A stretch of 64,000 nt of DNA from Nocardioides terrigena (lineage in GTDB: Bacteria > Actinomycetota > Actinomycetes > Propionibacteriales > Nocardioidaceae), in NCBI RefSeq assembly GCF_003047265.1, contig NZ_PZYY01000002.1, forward strand, positions 434,001-498,000. The letters run 5' to 3'. Shown piece by piece: positions 19,146 through 27,579 of the stretch (positions are counted from its first letter, which is position 1; every line of letters starts with the position of its first letter). The translations under genes and the position numbers were made by a program. The notes under the pieces are model-generated. The model was not told the DNA's origin. It searched no databases and saw nothing but the letters and a program-made list of their open reading frames with translations.

Positions 19146-19679
19146 TCAGGCCTTCTGCCGCGCCCGGTAGGCGGCGACCGCCTCGCGGTTGCCGCACGTG
19201 GTGGAGCAGTAGCGGCGTGAGCGGTTGCGGGACAGGTCGAGGACCAGGCCGTCGCAGTCGTCGGCCGCGCAGACGCCCAGGCGACCCATCTCGTCGGCGC
19301 GGACCACGTCGATCATGGCCATGGCCGTCTCGACCAGGACCCGCTCGGCCAGCGGGGCGTCGTCGTCGACGGCGTGGATGTGCCAGTCCAGCTTGTCGTG
19401 GCGCACGAGGCGGGGGACGGCGCTGGCGCCGGCGAGGATCTCGTTGACCTGTCCGACGGCCGCGTCGCGGTCGGCCAGCAGCAACACACGCAGCCGGGCC
19501 CGGACGGCCCGCACGGCGTCCAGCTCGGCCCGGTCGCCCCGGTGCGAGCCCGAGTAGCCCTGGCCCTCGTAGAACGCGCTCAGGTCCTCGACGGTGGTGA
19601 GGGTGTCGGGCTCCAGGGCGCTGTTGGCCAGGATCACGGCGGCCTCCAGCGCCTCGGCCGTGTCAGGGGCGAAAACCAT
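19146..19679 (-). CDS. CGNR zinc-finger / ABATE-domain transcriptional regulator
   Basis: The 177-residue protein has an N-terminal ABATE-like stress-sensing domain and a C-terminal CGNR zinc finger: CAADDCDGLVLDLSRNRSRR then YCSTTCGNREAVAAYRAR, with four zinc cysteines and the naming CGNR. These are regarded as one-component regulators. It is divergent from the EamA permease with only 38 nt between starts, so it probably controls that gene. Confidence 0.88.
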   Translation of the reverse strand: MVFAPDTAEALEAAVILANSALEPDTLTTVEDLSAFYEGQGYSGSHRGDRAELDAVRAVRARLRVLLLADRDAAVGQVNEILAGASAVPRLVRHDKLDWHIHAVDDDAPLAERVLVETAMAMIDVVRADEMGRLGVCAADDCDGLVLDLSRNRSRRYCSTTCGNREAVAAYRARQKA

Positions 19680-19685
19680 GTTGAC

Positions 19686-19709
19686 ACCTTACACAGCGCG
19701 GACTACCGT
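19686..19709. promoter_or_regulatory. Divergent leaderless promoters for CGNR regulator and permease
   Basis: Minus-strand TAAGGT (19691-19686) is 6 nt before the regulator ATG at 19679. Plus-strand TACCGT (19704-19709) is 8 nt before the permease ATG at 19718. TCATGA-containing repeats (GTCATGAC at 19716-19723 and CTCATGAC at 19732-19739) run into the permease start and could be operator half-sites. Confidence 0.5.
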
Positions 19710-19717
19710 CATGTGTC

Positions 19718-20713
19718 ATGACGAGTTTGACTCATGACGCGACGCCTGCCGTCGCTCCGTCGCGGCTCGGTGCGGGCCTCGGCTTCGCGCTCGTCTCCGC
19801 CACCACCTTCGGTCTCTCCGGTCCGCTCGCACGAGGCCTGCTCGACAGCGGGTGGAGCGCCCCCGCCGCGGTCACCGCGCGGATCGTCATCGCCGCCCTG
19901 GTGCTGGTCGTCCCGGGTGCCCTCGCCCTGCGGGGCCGGTGGCACCTGCTGAGCCGCAACGGTGGCCTGGTCGCGGCGTACGGCGTCGCGGCGGTCGCGG
20001 GTGCCCAGCTCTGCTACTTCTACGCCGTCTCCTACCTCCAGGTCGGCGTCGCGCTGCTCATCGAGTACACCGCCCCGGTCGCCGTGGTGGTGTGGCTGTG
20101 GCTGCGCCACGGGCACCGTCCCCACCGGCTGACCGTCGTCGGGGCCGCGATCGCGGCCGTCGGCCTGGTCCTGGTGCTCGACGTGGTGTCCGGGGCCGAC
20201 CTCAACCTCGTCGGCGTCGCCTGGGGTCTCGGTGCGATGGTCGGCGCCGCGACGTACTTCGTGATCTCCGCCGACGAGGACAACGGCCTCCCCGGGATCA
20301 GCCTCGCGGCCGGCGGCCTCGTCGTCGGCGGCACGGTGCTCGGCGTCGCGGGCCTGATCGGCGTGCTGCCGATGCGGGTGTCCTCGGAGCGCGTGTCCTA
20401 CCAGGGCTTCGACGTCGAGTGGTGGGTGCCGGTCCTGGCGCTCGGGCTGGTGACGGCGGCCATCGCCTACGTCACCGGGATCGAGGCGGGCCGGCGGCTC
20501 GGGTCGCGGCTGGCGTCCTTCGTCGCCCTCACCGAGGTGCTGATGGCGCTCGTGTTCGCCTGGTTGCTGCTCGGCGAGCTGCCCCGACCGATCCAGCTGG
20601 CCGGTGGCCTGCTGGTGCTCGCGGGGGTCGTGGTGGTCAAGCTGGGGGAGGGATCGTCCTCACCCGTGGTGGAGCCGGTGCCGGGCCCCGTCAGCGAGCG
20701 TCCTGCCGCTTGA
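19718..20713 (+). CDS. EamA/DMT-family permease
   Basis: The 331-residue protein has ten predicted transmembrane segments in two EamA repeats. The second repeat ends TEVLMALVFAWLLLGELPRPIQLAGGLLVLAG, the classic EamA close. Such proteins export metabolites or drugs. Control by the divergent CGNR regulator is likely. Its last 23 nt overlap the convergent AI-2E gene. The substrate is unknown. Confidence 0.88.
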   Translation: MTSLTHDATPAVAPSRLGAGLGFALVSATTFGLSGPLARGLLDSGWSAPAAVTARIVIAALVLVVPGALALRGRWHLLSRNGGLVAAYGVAAVAGAQLCYFYAVSYLQVGVALLIEYTAPVAVVVWLWLRHGHRPHRLTVVGAAIAAVGLVLVLDVVSGADLNLVGVAWGLGAMVGAATYFVISADEDNGLPGISLAAGGLVVGGTVLGVAGLIGVLPMRVSSERVSYQGFDVEWWVPVLALGLVTAAIAYVTGIEAGRRLGSRLASFVALTEVLMALVFAWLLLGELPRPIQLAGGLLVLAGVVVVKLGEGSSSPVVEPVPGPVSERPAA

Positions 20714-21932
20714 GGAAGACCTCGCGGTGCAGCAGGAGCAGGGCGGCCGCCACCGGCACCGCCAGCAGCGCGCCGATGATGCCCATCAGGCTGCCGCCCA
20801 GGAGTGCCGCGACGACCGTGACCGACCCGGGGATGTCGACCGAGCGCTTCATGATCCGCGGGTAGATGAAGTAGGACTCGATCTGCTGGTAGGCGATGTA
20901 GTAGGTCGCGGCGATCAGCGCCGTGGTCGGTGAGACCGTCAGGGCCAGCGCGGTGATGATGATGCCCGAGATGACGGCACCGATCACCGGGATCAGCGAG
21001 AGCAGCCCGACGATGAACGCCAGCGCGAAGGCGTAGTCGCCCAGCCCCACCAGGAACGTGAAGACCAACGTGCTGAGCCCGGCGCACACCGAGACCAGGA
21101 ACGCGCCGGCGACGTACGCACCGGTGGAGCGGATGATCTGGTCGCCCAGCTCGCTGACCCGCGGACGCGTCGAGGCGGGCGCGAGGCTGTACGCCGCGTG
21201 CTTGATGCTGGGCAGCGTGGCCAGGAAGTAGACCATCAGCACGATGACGATGAGCGAGTTGGCGAGCGCGGAGAGCACCGCCAGGCCGACGCCGAGCGCG
21301 CCGCCGAAGACCTTCTCCCCGAAGTCGCCCTGCGAGACGTAGTCCTGCACCTTGTGGATCACGTCGAAGCGGTCGTCGAGGGACTGGACCTGCCGATTGC
21401 GCTGCAGGCTGTCGAGCCAGCCCGGGGCGTTCTGGGTGATCTGGGTGATCTGCTCGCTGATGACCGGCGCGACGGCGACGACGAACAGCACCAGCACCGT
21501 GATCACCACGAAGAGCACGAGCAGGACCGAGAGGCCGCGACGCATGCCCTTGCGCATGAACCACTCGACGCTGGGATTGAGGCCGACGGCCAGGAACATC
21601 GAGAGCACGAGCAGGATCAGCACCGAGGAGATGCTGAGCAGCTGCTGGCTGAGGAAGACGGCGACGAGGGCGCCGAACGCGCCGAAGAAGCCGATGTTGA
21701 AGGGTGAGTGGCGCATCAGGGACCGCGGCGCCTGCTCCGGAGGCGACGCGGGGACGTAGGGGGTGGTCTCGACCACCAGGTCGGTGGAGTCGTTGATCTG
21801 CTCCGCCACGGCGACCGAGGACGCGGCCGCCTCGTCGGCGGCCTGGGCGGCGCCGTCGGCGCGGTCGGCGGCCGCCTGGGCGACCTCGGCCTGCCGCTCC
21901 GCGTGCTCGGCCCGGTCGTTGACGTGGTCCAC
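20691..21932 (-). CDS. AI-2E family transporter
   Basis: At least 413 residues. After a hydrophilic Ala/Asp-rich N-terminus come about eight membrane segments with the PerM/AI-2E pattern (MFLAVGLNPSVEWFMRKGMRRGLSV; GLLSLIPVIGAVISG; SYFIYPRIMKRSVDIPG). The GTG at 21932 is the first conventional start, but the frame is open further upstream with no stop. A CTG at 22082 overlaps the upstream stop as CTGA and has GAGGA 6 nt before it, so the protein may really be 463 residues. Members act as Na+(Li+)/H+ antiporters or permeases; signal export is not proven. Confidence 0.85.
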   Translation of the reverse strand: MDHVNDRAEHAERQAEVAQAAADRADGAAQAADEAAASSVAVAEQINDSTDLVVETTPYVPASPPEQAPRSLMRHSPFNIGFFGAFGALVAVFLSQQLLSISSVLILLVLSMFLAVGLNPSVEWFMRKGMRRGLSVLLVLFVVITVLVLFVVAVAPVISEQITQITQNAPGWLDSLQRNRQVQSLDDRFDVIHKVQDYVSQGDFGEKVFGGALGVGLAVLSALANSLIVIVLMVYFLATLPSIKHAAYSLAPASTRPRVSELGDQIIRSTGAYVAGAFLVSVCAGLSTLVFTFLVGLGDYAFALAFIVGLLSLIPVIGAVISGIIITALALTVSPTTALIAATYYIAYQQIESYFIYPRIMKRSVDIPGSVTVVAALLGGSLMGIIGALLAVPVAAALLLLHREVFLKRQDAR

Positions 21933-22078
21933 CGCCTCCTCGACGTAGTCCTCGACCGAGTCGAACTCGGCGCGGTCGGGGACGTCGGGGGAGTCAGCGA
22001 CCCGGGAGGGCTCAGATCCGAGGTGCGAGGGTGCGGTGCCCGACTGCTGGAGGCGACCGCGGAGGCGGTCGATCCAGC

Positions 22079-23416
22079 TCAGGACTCGTCCTCGGAGAAG
22101 CCCGCCACCACGTCGCGCAGCGCACCGAGCTGGGCGGCGACGGCGTCACGACGCTTGGTCATCCGGTCGACCTCGGCCTGCACGGCGGCGAGCTCGCGCT
22201 CGGCGTCGGCGGCCCCGCTGGCCGAGACGGACTCCGCCTGCGTGGTGGCCGACGCGACGATCTGCTCGGCCTCGCGGCGGGCCCGGCTGAGCAGGCCCTC
22301 GGCCTCGCTCTGCGCCTGCTGGCGGTGGGCGTTGGCCTGGGCGGTCGCCTCGCGGGCACGCTGCTCCGCGGCGGCCGCCCGGTCCTCGGCCTCCTGGACC
22401 AGGCGCTGCGTCTCCGCGGTGGCGCTGGAGTGGTGCTCGGACGCCTCGCGGGCCAGGCGCTCCTTCTCCACGGCCAGCGTGCGGCGGGCCTCCTGGACCT
22501 CGCGGTCGGCGGCCGCGCGGGCCTGCTCGGCCTCGCGGCGCGCGGTGGTGCGCAGCTCGTTGGTCTCCTGCTGGGCGGCGAGGCGGACCTGGTCGGCCTC
22601 GCGCTTGGCCGCGGCCAGGATGTCCTCGGCCTCGGCCTTGGCAAGGGTGCGCTCCTGCTCGGCGTCGGTGGTGAGTCGGGTGCGCATCTCGTCGAGCTCC
22701 TTGAGCTGGACCATGCGCATGTCGTCGGCCTCGCGGGACGCGTCGGCCCGGATGGCCTTCGCGTCACGGTTGGCCTGCTCGCGGATGTCGGAGGCGTCGC
22801 GGGTGGCGGCCGAGCGGACGTCGGCGGCCTCCTCCTCGGCGAGCTTGAGCATCGAGGTGGCGCGCCCGCCGAGACCGGCGTACGTCGGGTTCTTGTTCTC
22901 GTCGAGCTCGGCCCGCATGCGCTCCATCTCGCGCTCGAGCTCGATGACGCGCTGCTCGGAGGAGGTGAGGCTGGAGCTGAGGCCGGACTTCTCGGCGGTG
23001 AGCTGGTTGATCCGCTGGTCGACGGCGGCCTTGTCGTAGCCACCCCGGCGGACCATCGGCAGGGCCGCGGCGACCGGGGACGCGGGCCGGGAGGGCGCGG
23101 AGCCGGCAGTCGCGGGGGCGGCGGGAGCGGCCGGGGCCGCGGGGGCCGACGGGCGCGCGGGAGCCGGTGTGGGGCGGGCCGCGGCCGGGGCGGACGGGGT
23201 CTGTGCGGTCGGCGTCTCGTCGGCCGGCGCGGCCGGTGGCACGGCGGGCATCACCTGGGTCGACTCGCCGTCGGGCGCAGGCGCGGCGGGGCGCCCGGAG
23301 CTGCGCTTGGAGGTGCCGGTCGAGCTGCTCACGGACTCGCCGGTCGTCTCCCCGGTGAGGTCGGCGTCGTTGTCCGGCTCCTCGTCGAAGATGGACAGTC
23401 CCTGGTCGCGGCTCAT
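22079..23416 (-). CDS. Long coiled-coil protein, FilP/Scy/DivIVA-like
   Basis: The 445-residue protein has an acidic N-terminus (SIFDEEPDND), an Ala/Pro-rich linker (about 30-145), a short conserved GGYDKAAVDQRINQLTAEKSGL, and then about 270 residues of Ala/Glu/Arg-rich coiled coil with repeated AxxEAE units. This matches actinobacterial polar-growth scaffolds (FilP, Scy, DivIVA relatives; some annotated as cellulose-binding proteins). It lies downstream of ccr, separated by a strong terminator. Synteny with propionate/EMC genes recalls the scy-filP region of Streptomyces. The ATG at 23416 begins SRDQGLSIF; upstream frame is low-quality. Confidence 0.78.
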   Translation of the reverse strand: MSRDQGLSIFDEEPDNDADLTGETTGESVSSSTGTSKRSSGRPAAPAPDGESTQVMPAVPPAAPADETPTAQTPSAPAAARPTPAPARPSAPAAPAAPAAPATAGSAPSRPASPVAAALPMVRRGGYDKAAVDQRINQLTAEKSGLSSSLTSSEQRVIELEREMERMRAELDENKNPTYAGLGGRATSMLKLAEEEAADVRSAATRDASDIREQANRDAKAIRADASREADDMRMVQLKELDEMRTRLTTDAEQERTLAKAEAEDILAAAKREADQVRLAAQQETNELRTTARREAEQARAAADREVQEARRTLAVEKERLAREASEHHSSATAETQRLVQEAEDRAAAAEQRAREATAQANAHRQQAQSEAEGLLSRARREAEQIVASATTQAESVSASGAADAERELAAVQAEVDRMTKRRDAVAAQLGALRDVVAGFSEDES

Positions 23417-23494
23417 GGTGGAGCACCCACTCTCTGCGTCGATCTGCGGTGTTGCGTTGCGGTCGGTCCAGTCTGTACGACGCCCGGGGACAAA

Positions 23495-23535
23495 CACACC
23501 CCGGCTCGCGGAAACGATCCGCGAACCGGGGTGTG
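23495..23535 (-). terminator. Rho-independent terminator of ccr
   Basis: CACACCCCGG (23495-23504) pairs with CCGGGGTGTG (23526-23535) and the inner TCGCGG (23506-23511) with CCGCGA (23519-23524), separated by one C/A mismatch and a 7-nt loop. The hairpin begins 16 nt after the ccr stop and is followed on the minus strand by a short T-rich run (TTTGT). Confidence 0.8.
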
Positions 23536-23551
23536 ACGTGAGGAATGTCGG

Positions 23552-24892
23552 TCAGACGCCGCGGAAGCGGTTGATCGCGTCCTCGTGCTTGGCGCGCATC
23601 TCGTGGTCGCGGACGCCGAGGCCCTCCTCGGGGGCCAGGCAGAGGACGCCGACCTTGCCCTGGTGGGCGTTGTGGTGGACGTCGAGGGCCGCCTGGCCGA
23701 CCTGGTCGAGGGTGTAGGTCTTCGACAGGGTCGGGTGGATCATGCCCTTGGCGATGAGGCGGTTGGCCTCCCAGGACTCGCGGTAGTTGGCGAAGTGGGA
23801 GGAGATGATGCGCTTGAGGTTCATCCACAGGTAGCGGTTGTCGTACTCGTGCATGTAGCCGCTGGTGGAGGCGCAGGTGGTGATGGTGCCGCCCTTGCGG
23901 GTGACGTAGACGGAGGCGCCGAAGGTCTCGCGGCCGGGGTGCTCGAAGACGATGTCGATGTCCTCGCCGCCGGTGAGCTCGCGGATCTTGGCGCCGAAGC
24001 GCTTCCACTCCTTGGGGTCCTGCTTGGTGTTCTCGTCGTTCCAGAACTTGTAGCCCTCCTCGGAGCGGTTGATGACCAGCTCGGCGCCCATGGAGCGGGC
24101 GATCGCGGCCTTCTCCTCGTTGGAGACCACGCAGACGGGCACGGCGCCGCCGTTGAGGGCGTACTGGGTGGCGAACCCGCCGAGGCCGCCCGAGGCGCCC
24201 CAGATGAGGACGTTGTCGCCCTGCTTCATGTTGCCGCCGTTCTTGCTGACGAGCTGGCGGTAGGCGGTGGAGTTCACGAGGCCGGGGGAGGCGGCCTCCT
24301 CCCAGGTGAGGTGGGCGGGCTTGGGCATCAGCTGGTTGGACTTGACCAGCGCGATGGTCGCCAGGCCGCCGAAGTTGGTCTCGAAGCCCCAGATCCGCTG
24401 CTGGGGGTCCATCATCGTGTCGTCGTGGCCGTCGGAGTCCTCGAGCTCGACCGACAGGCAGTGGGCGACGACCTCGGTGCCGGGCTTCCACTTCGTGACG
24501 CCGGGGCCGGTCTTGAGCACGACGCCGGCGAGGTCGGAGCCGACGACGTGGTAGGGCAGGTCGTGGCGCTTGGTGAGGTCGGAGAGGCGGCCGTAGCGCT
24601 CGAGGAACCCGAAGGTGGAGACGGGTTCGAAGATCGAGGTCCACACGGTGTTGTAGTTGATCGCGGAGGCCATGACCGCGACGTACGCCTCGCCGGGGCC
24701 GAGCTCGGGGAGGGCGACCTCCTCGACGTGCAGCGACTTGCGGGGGTCCTTCTCCTTCGCGCTCAGGCCCTCGAACATGTCGACCTCGTCCTTGTGGACG
24801 GTCACCGCGCGGTAGGACTCCGGCAGCTCGAGGTGGGCGAAGTCCTCAGAGGTGGCCTCTTCGGACTGGATGGCTTCGAGGATGGTGTGCAC
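23552..24892 (-). CDS. ccr: Crotonyl-CoA carboxylase/reductase
   Basis: The 446-residue MDR-family enzyme catalyses NADPH-dependent reductive carboxylation of crotonyl-CoA to (2S)-ethylmalonyl-CoA, the key step of the ethylmalonyl-CoA pathway. The residues that hold CO2 in the Kitasatospora enzyme (N81, F170, E171, H365) are visible as N81 in SAINYNTVW, F170-E171 in IWGFETNFGG and H366 in SSHFANYRE. The nucleotide loop is WGASGGLGGFA. I chose the GTG at 24892, which has AGGAG 6 nt upstream and opens MHTILEAIQS like the Streptomyces enzyme, over an ATG 21 nt further upstream. A candidate operator lies at 24938-24953. These residues argue for a true carboxylase, not a plain reductase. Confidence 0.95.
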   Translation of the reverse strand: MHTILEAIQSEEATSEDFAHLELPESYRAVTVHKDEVDMFEGLSAKEKDPRKSLHVEEVALPELGPGEAYVAVMASAINYNTVWTSIFEPVSTFGFLERYGRLSDLTKRHDLPYHVVGSDLAGVVLKTGPGVTKWKPGTEVVAHCLSVELEDSDGHDDTMMDPQQRIWGFETNFGGLATIALVKSNQLMPKPAHLTWEEAASPGLVNSTAYRQLVSKNGGNMKQGDNVLIWGASGGLGGFATQYALNGGAVPVCVVSNEEKAAIARSMGAELVINRSEEGYKFWNDENTKQDPKEWKRFGAKIRELTGGEDIDIVFEHPGRETFGASVYVTRKGGTITTCASTSGYMHEYDNRYLWMNLKRIISSHFANYRESWEANRLIAKGMIHPTLSKTYTLDQVGQAALDVHHNAHQGKVGVLCLAPEEGLGVRDHEMRAKHEDAINRFRGV

Positions 24893-24937
24893 GTGTGTCT
24901 CCTGGTGAGGCATCGGTGTCGCGATCGGAGCGAAGGT

Positions 24938-24953
24938 ACCGGTCGGTAACCAC
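24938..24953 (-). promoter_or_regulatory. Candidate ethylmalonyl-CoA regulon operator, ccr copy
   Basis: On the minus strand: GTGGTTACCGACCGGT, 45 nt upstream of the ccr start. It contains the inverted repeat TACCG-AC-CGGTA (24936-24947) and overlaps a possible -10, TACCTT (24938-24933). The first ten bases are identical to the ecm and dehydrogenase copies. Confidence 0.5.
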
Positions 24954-24976
24954 CGGCGGTGGGGTGTGTGACGTAG

Positions 24977-25798
24977 TTAGCACGACGAGGGCGGGACGCC
25001 CGTGCGTCGCAGGCGTCGCTGGGCCCGGCGACCGAGCCGTACGCCGAGCGCGAGGCCGTGCTGGCCGAGCCGCGGGAAGGCGTCCACGACGCGCACCTGT
25101 GCGCCCCGCCAGCGGGGCACCGCGGTGACCAGCCGGGGCCGGTCGAGCACCCGGCCGACGGCGGTGGCGACGTCCTCGACGCTCAGCAGCACGCCGGAGA
25201 ACGACAGCGCCGCCCCGGGGTCGTCGAGCTTGTCGTGCAGCATCGGCGTCCAGATGCCGTCCGGGCAGACGCAGCTGATGTCGATGCCCCGGATGCCGGC
25301 AAGCCGCAGGTCGCCCACCGTGCTGAGGCTGAAGCCGAGCACCGCGTGCTTGGACCCGGCGTAGACCCCCTCGCCCGGCACGGCGACCAGGCCGGCGAGC
25401 GAGGCCACGTTGACCACGTGCCCGCCGGAGCCCTCGCGCATCCGGCCGATGGCGCTGACCGTGCCGTTCATGACGCCGATCGTGTTGACCTCGACCACGA
25501 GGCGGCGCTGCTCGGGGGTCTGCTCCCACGCCGGGCCGGTGACGATGATCCCGGCGTTGTTGACCCAGACGTCCAGGGAGCCCGTGCGCTCGACGGTGAG
25601 TGCCGCCGCTTCGTCGCAGGCGGCAGCGTCGCGGACGTCGAGGACCGACGCGAACGCGCCACCCCCGATCCTCTCCGCCACCCCGGTGGCCGCAGCGAGG
25701 TCGACGTCGGTGACGTGCACGACGTGGCCGCGCTCGGCGAGCAGGGCGGCGATCCGGGCCCCGAGGCCGCGTCCGGCCCCTGTGACGAGGGCTCCCAC
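24977..25798 (-). CDS. SDR-family oxidoreductase
   Basis: The 273-residue classical short-chain dehydrogenase has the NAD(P) loop TGAGRGLG near residue 7, NNAG in the middle, catalytic serine in VVNVASLAG and Y-x3-K in YAGSK. A basic tail of about 25 residues (GVRLGRRAQRRLRRTG) extends beyond the usual fold. The GTG at 25798 starts 4 nt after the epimerase stop, so the two are one transcript. Position between the epimerase and ccr suggests an acyl-CoA or fatty-acid-related substrate, but acetoacetyl-CoA reductase activity cannot be claimed from sequence. Confidence 0.85.
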   Translation of the reverse strand: MGALVTGAGRGLGARIAALLAERGHVVHVTDVDLAAATGVAERIGGGAFASVLDVRDAAACDEAAALTVERTGSLDVWVNNAGIIVTGPAWEQTPEQRRLVVEVNTIGVMNGTVSAIGRMREGSGGHVVNVASLAGLVAVPGEGVYAGSKHAVLGFSLSTVGDLRLAGIRGIDISCVCPDGIWTPMLHDKLDDPGAALSFSGVLLSVEDVATAVGRVLDRPRLVTAVPRWRGAQVRVVDAFPRLGQHGLALGVRLGRRAQRRLRRTGVPPSSC

Positions 25799-25802
25799 CG
25801 GA

Positions 25803-26258
25803 TCAGTGTGCCGAGCCGGGGGCCGCGGGCTCGACGAGCTCGACGAGCACGCCGCCCGCGTCCTTGGGGTGGATGAAGTTGATCCGGCTGTCGGACGTGC
25901 CGCGCCGCGGGGCGTCGTACAGCAGGCGCACGCCGCGCTCGCGCAGGACGGCCGACACGGCCTCGACGTCGGTGACGCGGTAGGCGAGCTGCTGCATGCC
26001 CGGCCCGGAGCGGTCGAGGAACTTGGCGATCGTCGACTCCTCGGAGAGCGGCGCCAGGAGCTGGATGTGCGAGCCGGAGTCGCCGACCGCGACCATCGCC
26101 TCACGCACCCCCTGCTCCTCGTTGGTCTCCTCGTGGGCCACGTGCATCCCGAAGGTGTCGCGGTAGTAGGCGATCGCCACGTCCAGGTCGGGCACGGCGA
26201 TCCCGACGTGGTCGATCGCGGTGAACAGGTGGTCGGGGAGATCCAGGGGTGCGGTCAT
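25803..26258 (-). CDS. mce: Methylmalonyl-CoA/ethylmalonyl-CoA epimerase
   Basis: The 151-residue VOC-fold epimerase inverts the alpha-carbon of methylmalonyl-CoA and, in this pathway, ethylmalonyl-CoA, linking the product of Ccr to the substrate of Ecm. The first module starts FTAIDHVGIAVPDLDVAIAYY with the metal histidine in DHVGIAV. SHIQLLAPL and GVLVELVEP supply the other ligands (Q and E). The length is typical. The ATG at 26258 is preferred; another 9 nt upstream is possible. First gene of an epimerase-SDR operon, divergent from the thiolase gene. Confidence 0.92.
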   Translation of the reverse strand: MTAPLDLPDHLFTAIDHVGIAVPDLDVAIAYYRDTFGMHVAHEETNEEQGVREAMVAVGDSGSHIQLLAPLSEESTIAKFLDRSGPGMQQLAYRVTDVEAVSAVLRERGVRLLYDAPRRGTSDSRINFIHPKDAGGVLVELVEPAAPGSAH

Positions 26259-26394
26259 GGCCGACATCGTGGCAGGTGGGACGGGGTCCGCAACGTGATC
26301 CCCGCCACCCCGGACGCTGCGGGCGAGGGGCGGCGGTATCGTCACGAACGATCAGTCCCACAGATCTTGTCCACACCGCCTGGAGGCACCGCTC

Positions 26395-27579
26395 ATGTCC
26401 ACTTCTGTCATCGTCGCCGGGGCCCGCACCCCCATCGGTCGCCTCCTCGGTGGGCTCAAGGACCAGTCCGCCGCCGACCTCGGCGGGGTCGCCATCAAGG
26501 GCGCCCTCGACAAGGCCGGCGTCTCCGGCGAGCAGGTCGAGTACGTGATCATGGGCCAGGTCATCCAGGCCGGCACCGGCCAGATCACTGCCCGCCAGGC
26601 CGCGGTCAAGGGCGGCATCCCGATGGACGTCCCCGCCATCACCATCAACAAGGTGTGCCTGTCGGGGATCAACGCGATCGCGCTGGCCGACCAGCTCATC
26701 CGCGCCGGCGAGCACGAGATCGTGGTGGCCGGCGGCATGGAGTCGATGACCCGCGCCCCGCACCTGCTGCCCGGCTCGCGCTCGGGCTTCAAGTACGGCG
26801 ACACCGCGCTCGTCGACTCGATGGCCTACGACGCCCTCCACGACCAGTTCACGGACCAGGCGATGATCAACCTCACCGAGGGCTGCAACGCCGCCGGCGC
26901 GCACCTCACCCGCGAGGAGCAGGACGCGTTCTCCGCCCAGTCGCACCAGCGGGCGGCCGAGGCCTGGAAGAACGGCGTCTTCGACGACGAGGTCGTCCCG
27001 GTGACCATCCCGTCCCGCAAGGGCGACATCACCGTCAGCCAGGACGAGGGGATCCGCGGCGACACCACCGTCGAGTCCCTGTCGGGCCTGCGTCCGGTCT
27101 CCAAGGACGGCACGATCACCGCCGGCTCCGCCTCGCAGATCTCCGACGGCGCGTGCGCCGTGGTCGTGATGAGCAAGGCCAAGGCCGAGGAGCTCGGCCT
27201 CACCTGGCTCGCCGAGATCGGCGCCTCCGGCCAGGTCGCCGGTCCCGACTCGACCCTGCAGCTCCAGCCCGCCCGGGCCATCGAGAAGGCCGCCGCCAAG
27301 GAGGGCATCGCGGTGTCCGACATCGACCTGTTCGAGCTCAACGAGGCCTTCGCCGCGGTCGGCATCGAGTCGGCCCGCCAGCTCGGCGTCGGCGAGGACA
27401 GGGTCAACGTCAACGGCGGCGCCATCGCCCTCGGCCACCCGGTCGGCATGTCCGGTGCCCGGATCGTCCTGCATCTGGCCCTCGAGCTCCAGCGCCGCGG
27501 CGGCGGCACCGGTGCGGCCGCGCTGTGCGGCGGCGGTGGTCAGGGCGACGCACTGATCATCCGGGTCCCGCAGGCGTGA
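26395..27579 (+). CDS. Acetyl-CoA C-acetyltransferase (acetoacetyl-CoA thiolase)
   Basis: The 394-residue thiolase condenses two acetyl-CoA to acetoacetyl-CoA, the entry to the ethylmalonyl-CoA pathway. The nucleophile C88 lies in [11 protein letters not shown]. The C-terminal motifs [31 protein letters not shown] and CGGGGQGDA hold the catalytic His and second Cys. The ATG at 26395 has GGAGG upstream. Its stop overlaps the GTG start of meaB (GTGA), so the two are translationally coupled. Degradative use is also possible. Confidence 0.93.
   Translation: MSTSVIVAGARTPIGRLLGGLKDQSAADLGGVAIKGALDKAGVSGEQVEYVIMGQVIQAGTGQITARQAAVKGGIPMDVPAITINKVCLSGINAIALADQLIRAGEHEIVVAGGMESMTRAPHLLPGSRSGFKYGDTALVDSMAYDALHDQFTDQAMINLTEGCNAAGAHLTREEQDAFSAQSHQRAAEAWKNGVFDDEVVPVTIPSRKGDITVSQDEGIRGDTTVESLSGLRPVSKDGTITAGSASQISDGACAVVVMSKAKAEELGLTWLAEIGASGQVAGPDSTLQLQPARAIEKAAAKEGIAVSDIDLFELNEAFAAVGIESARQLGVGEDRVNVNGGAIALGHPVGMSGARIVLHLALELQRRGGGTGAAALCGGGGQGDALIIRVPQA

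Noticed and set aside
25410..27575. N-terminal extension of the MeaB frame to 1061 residues
   Set aside because: The frame upstream of 27576 is an out-of-frame shadow of the SDR, epimerase and thiolase genes; MeaB homology starts after the GTG overlapping the thiolase stop.
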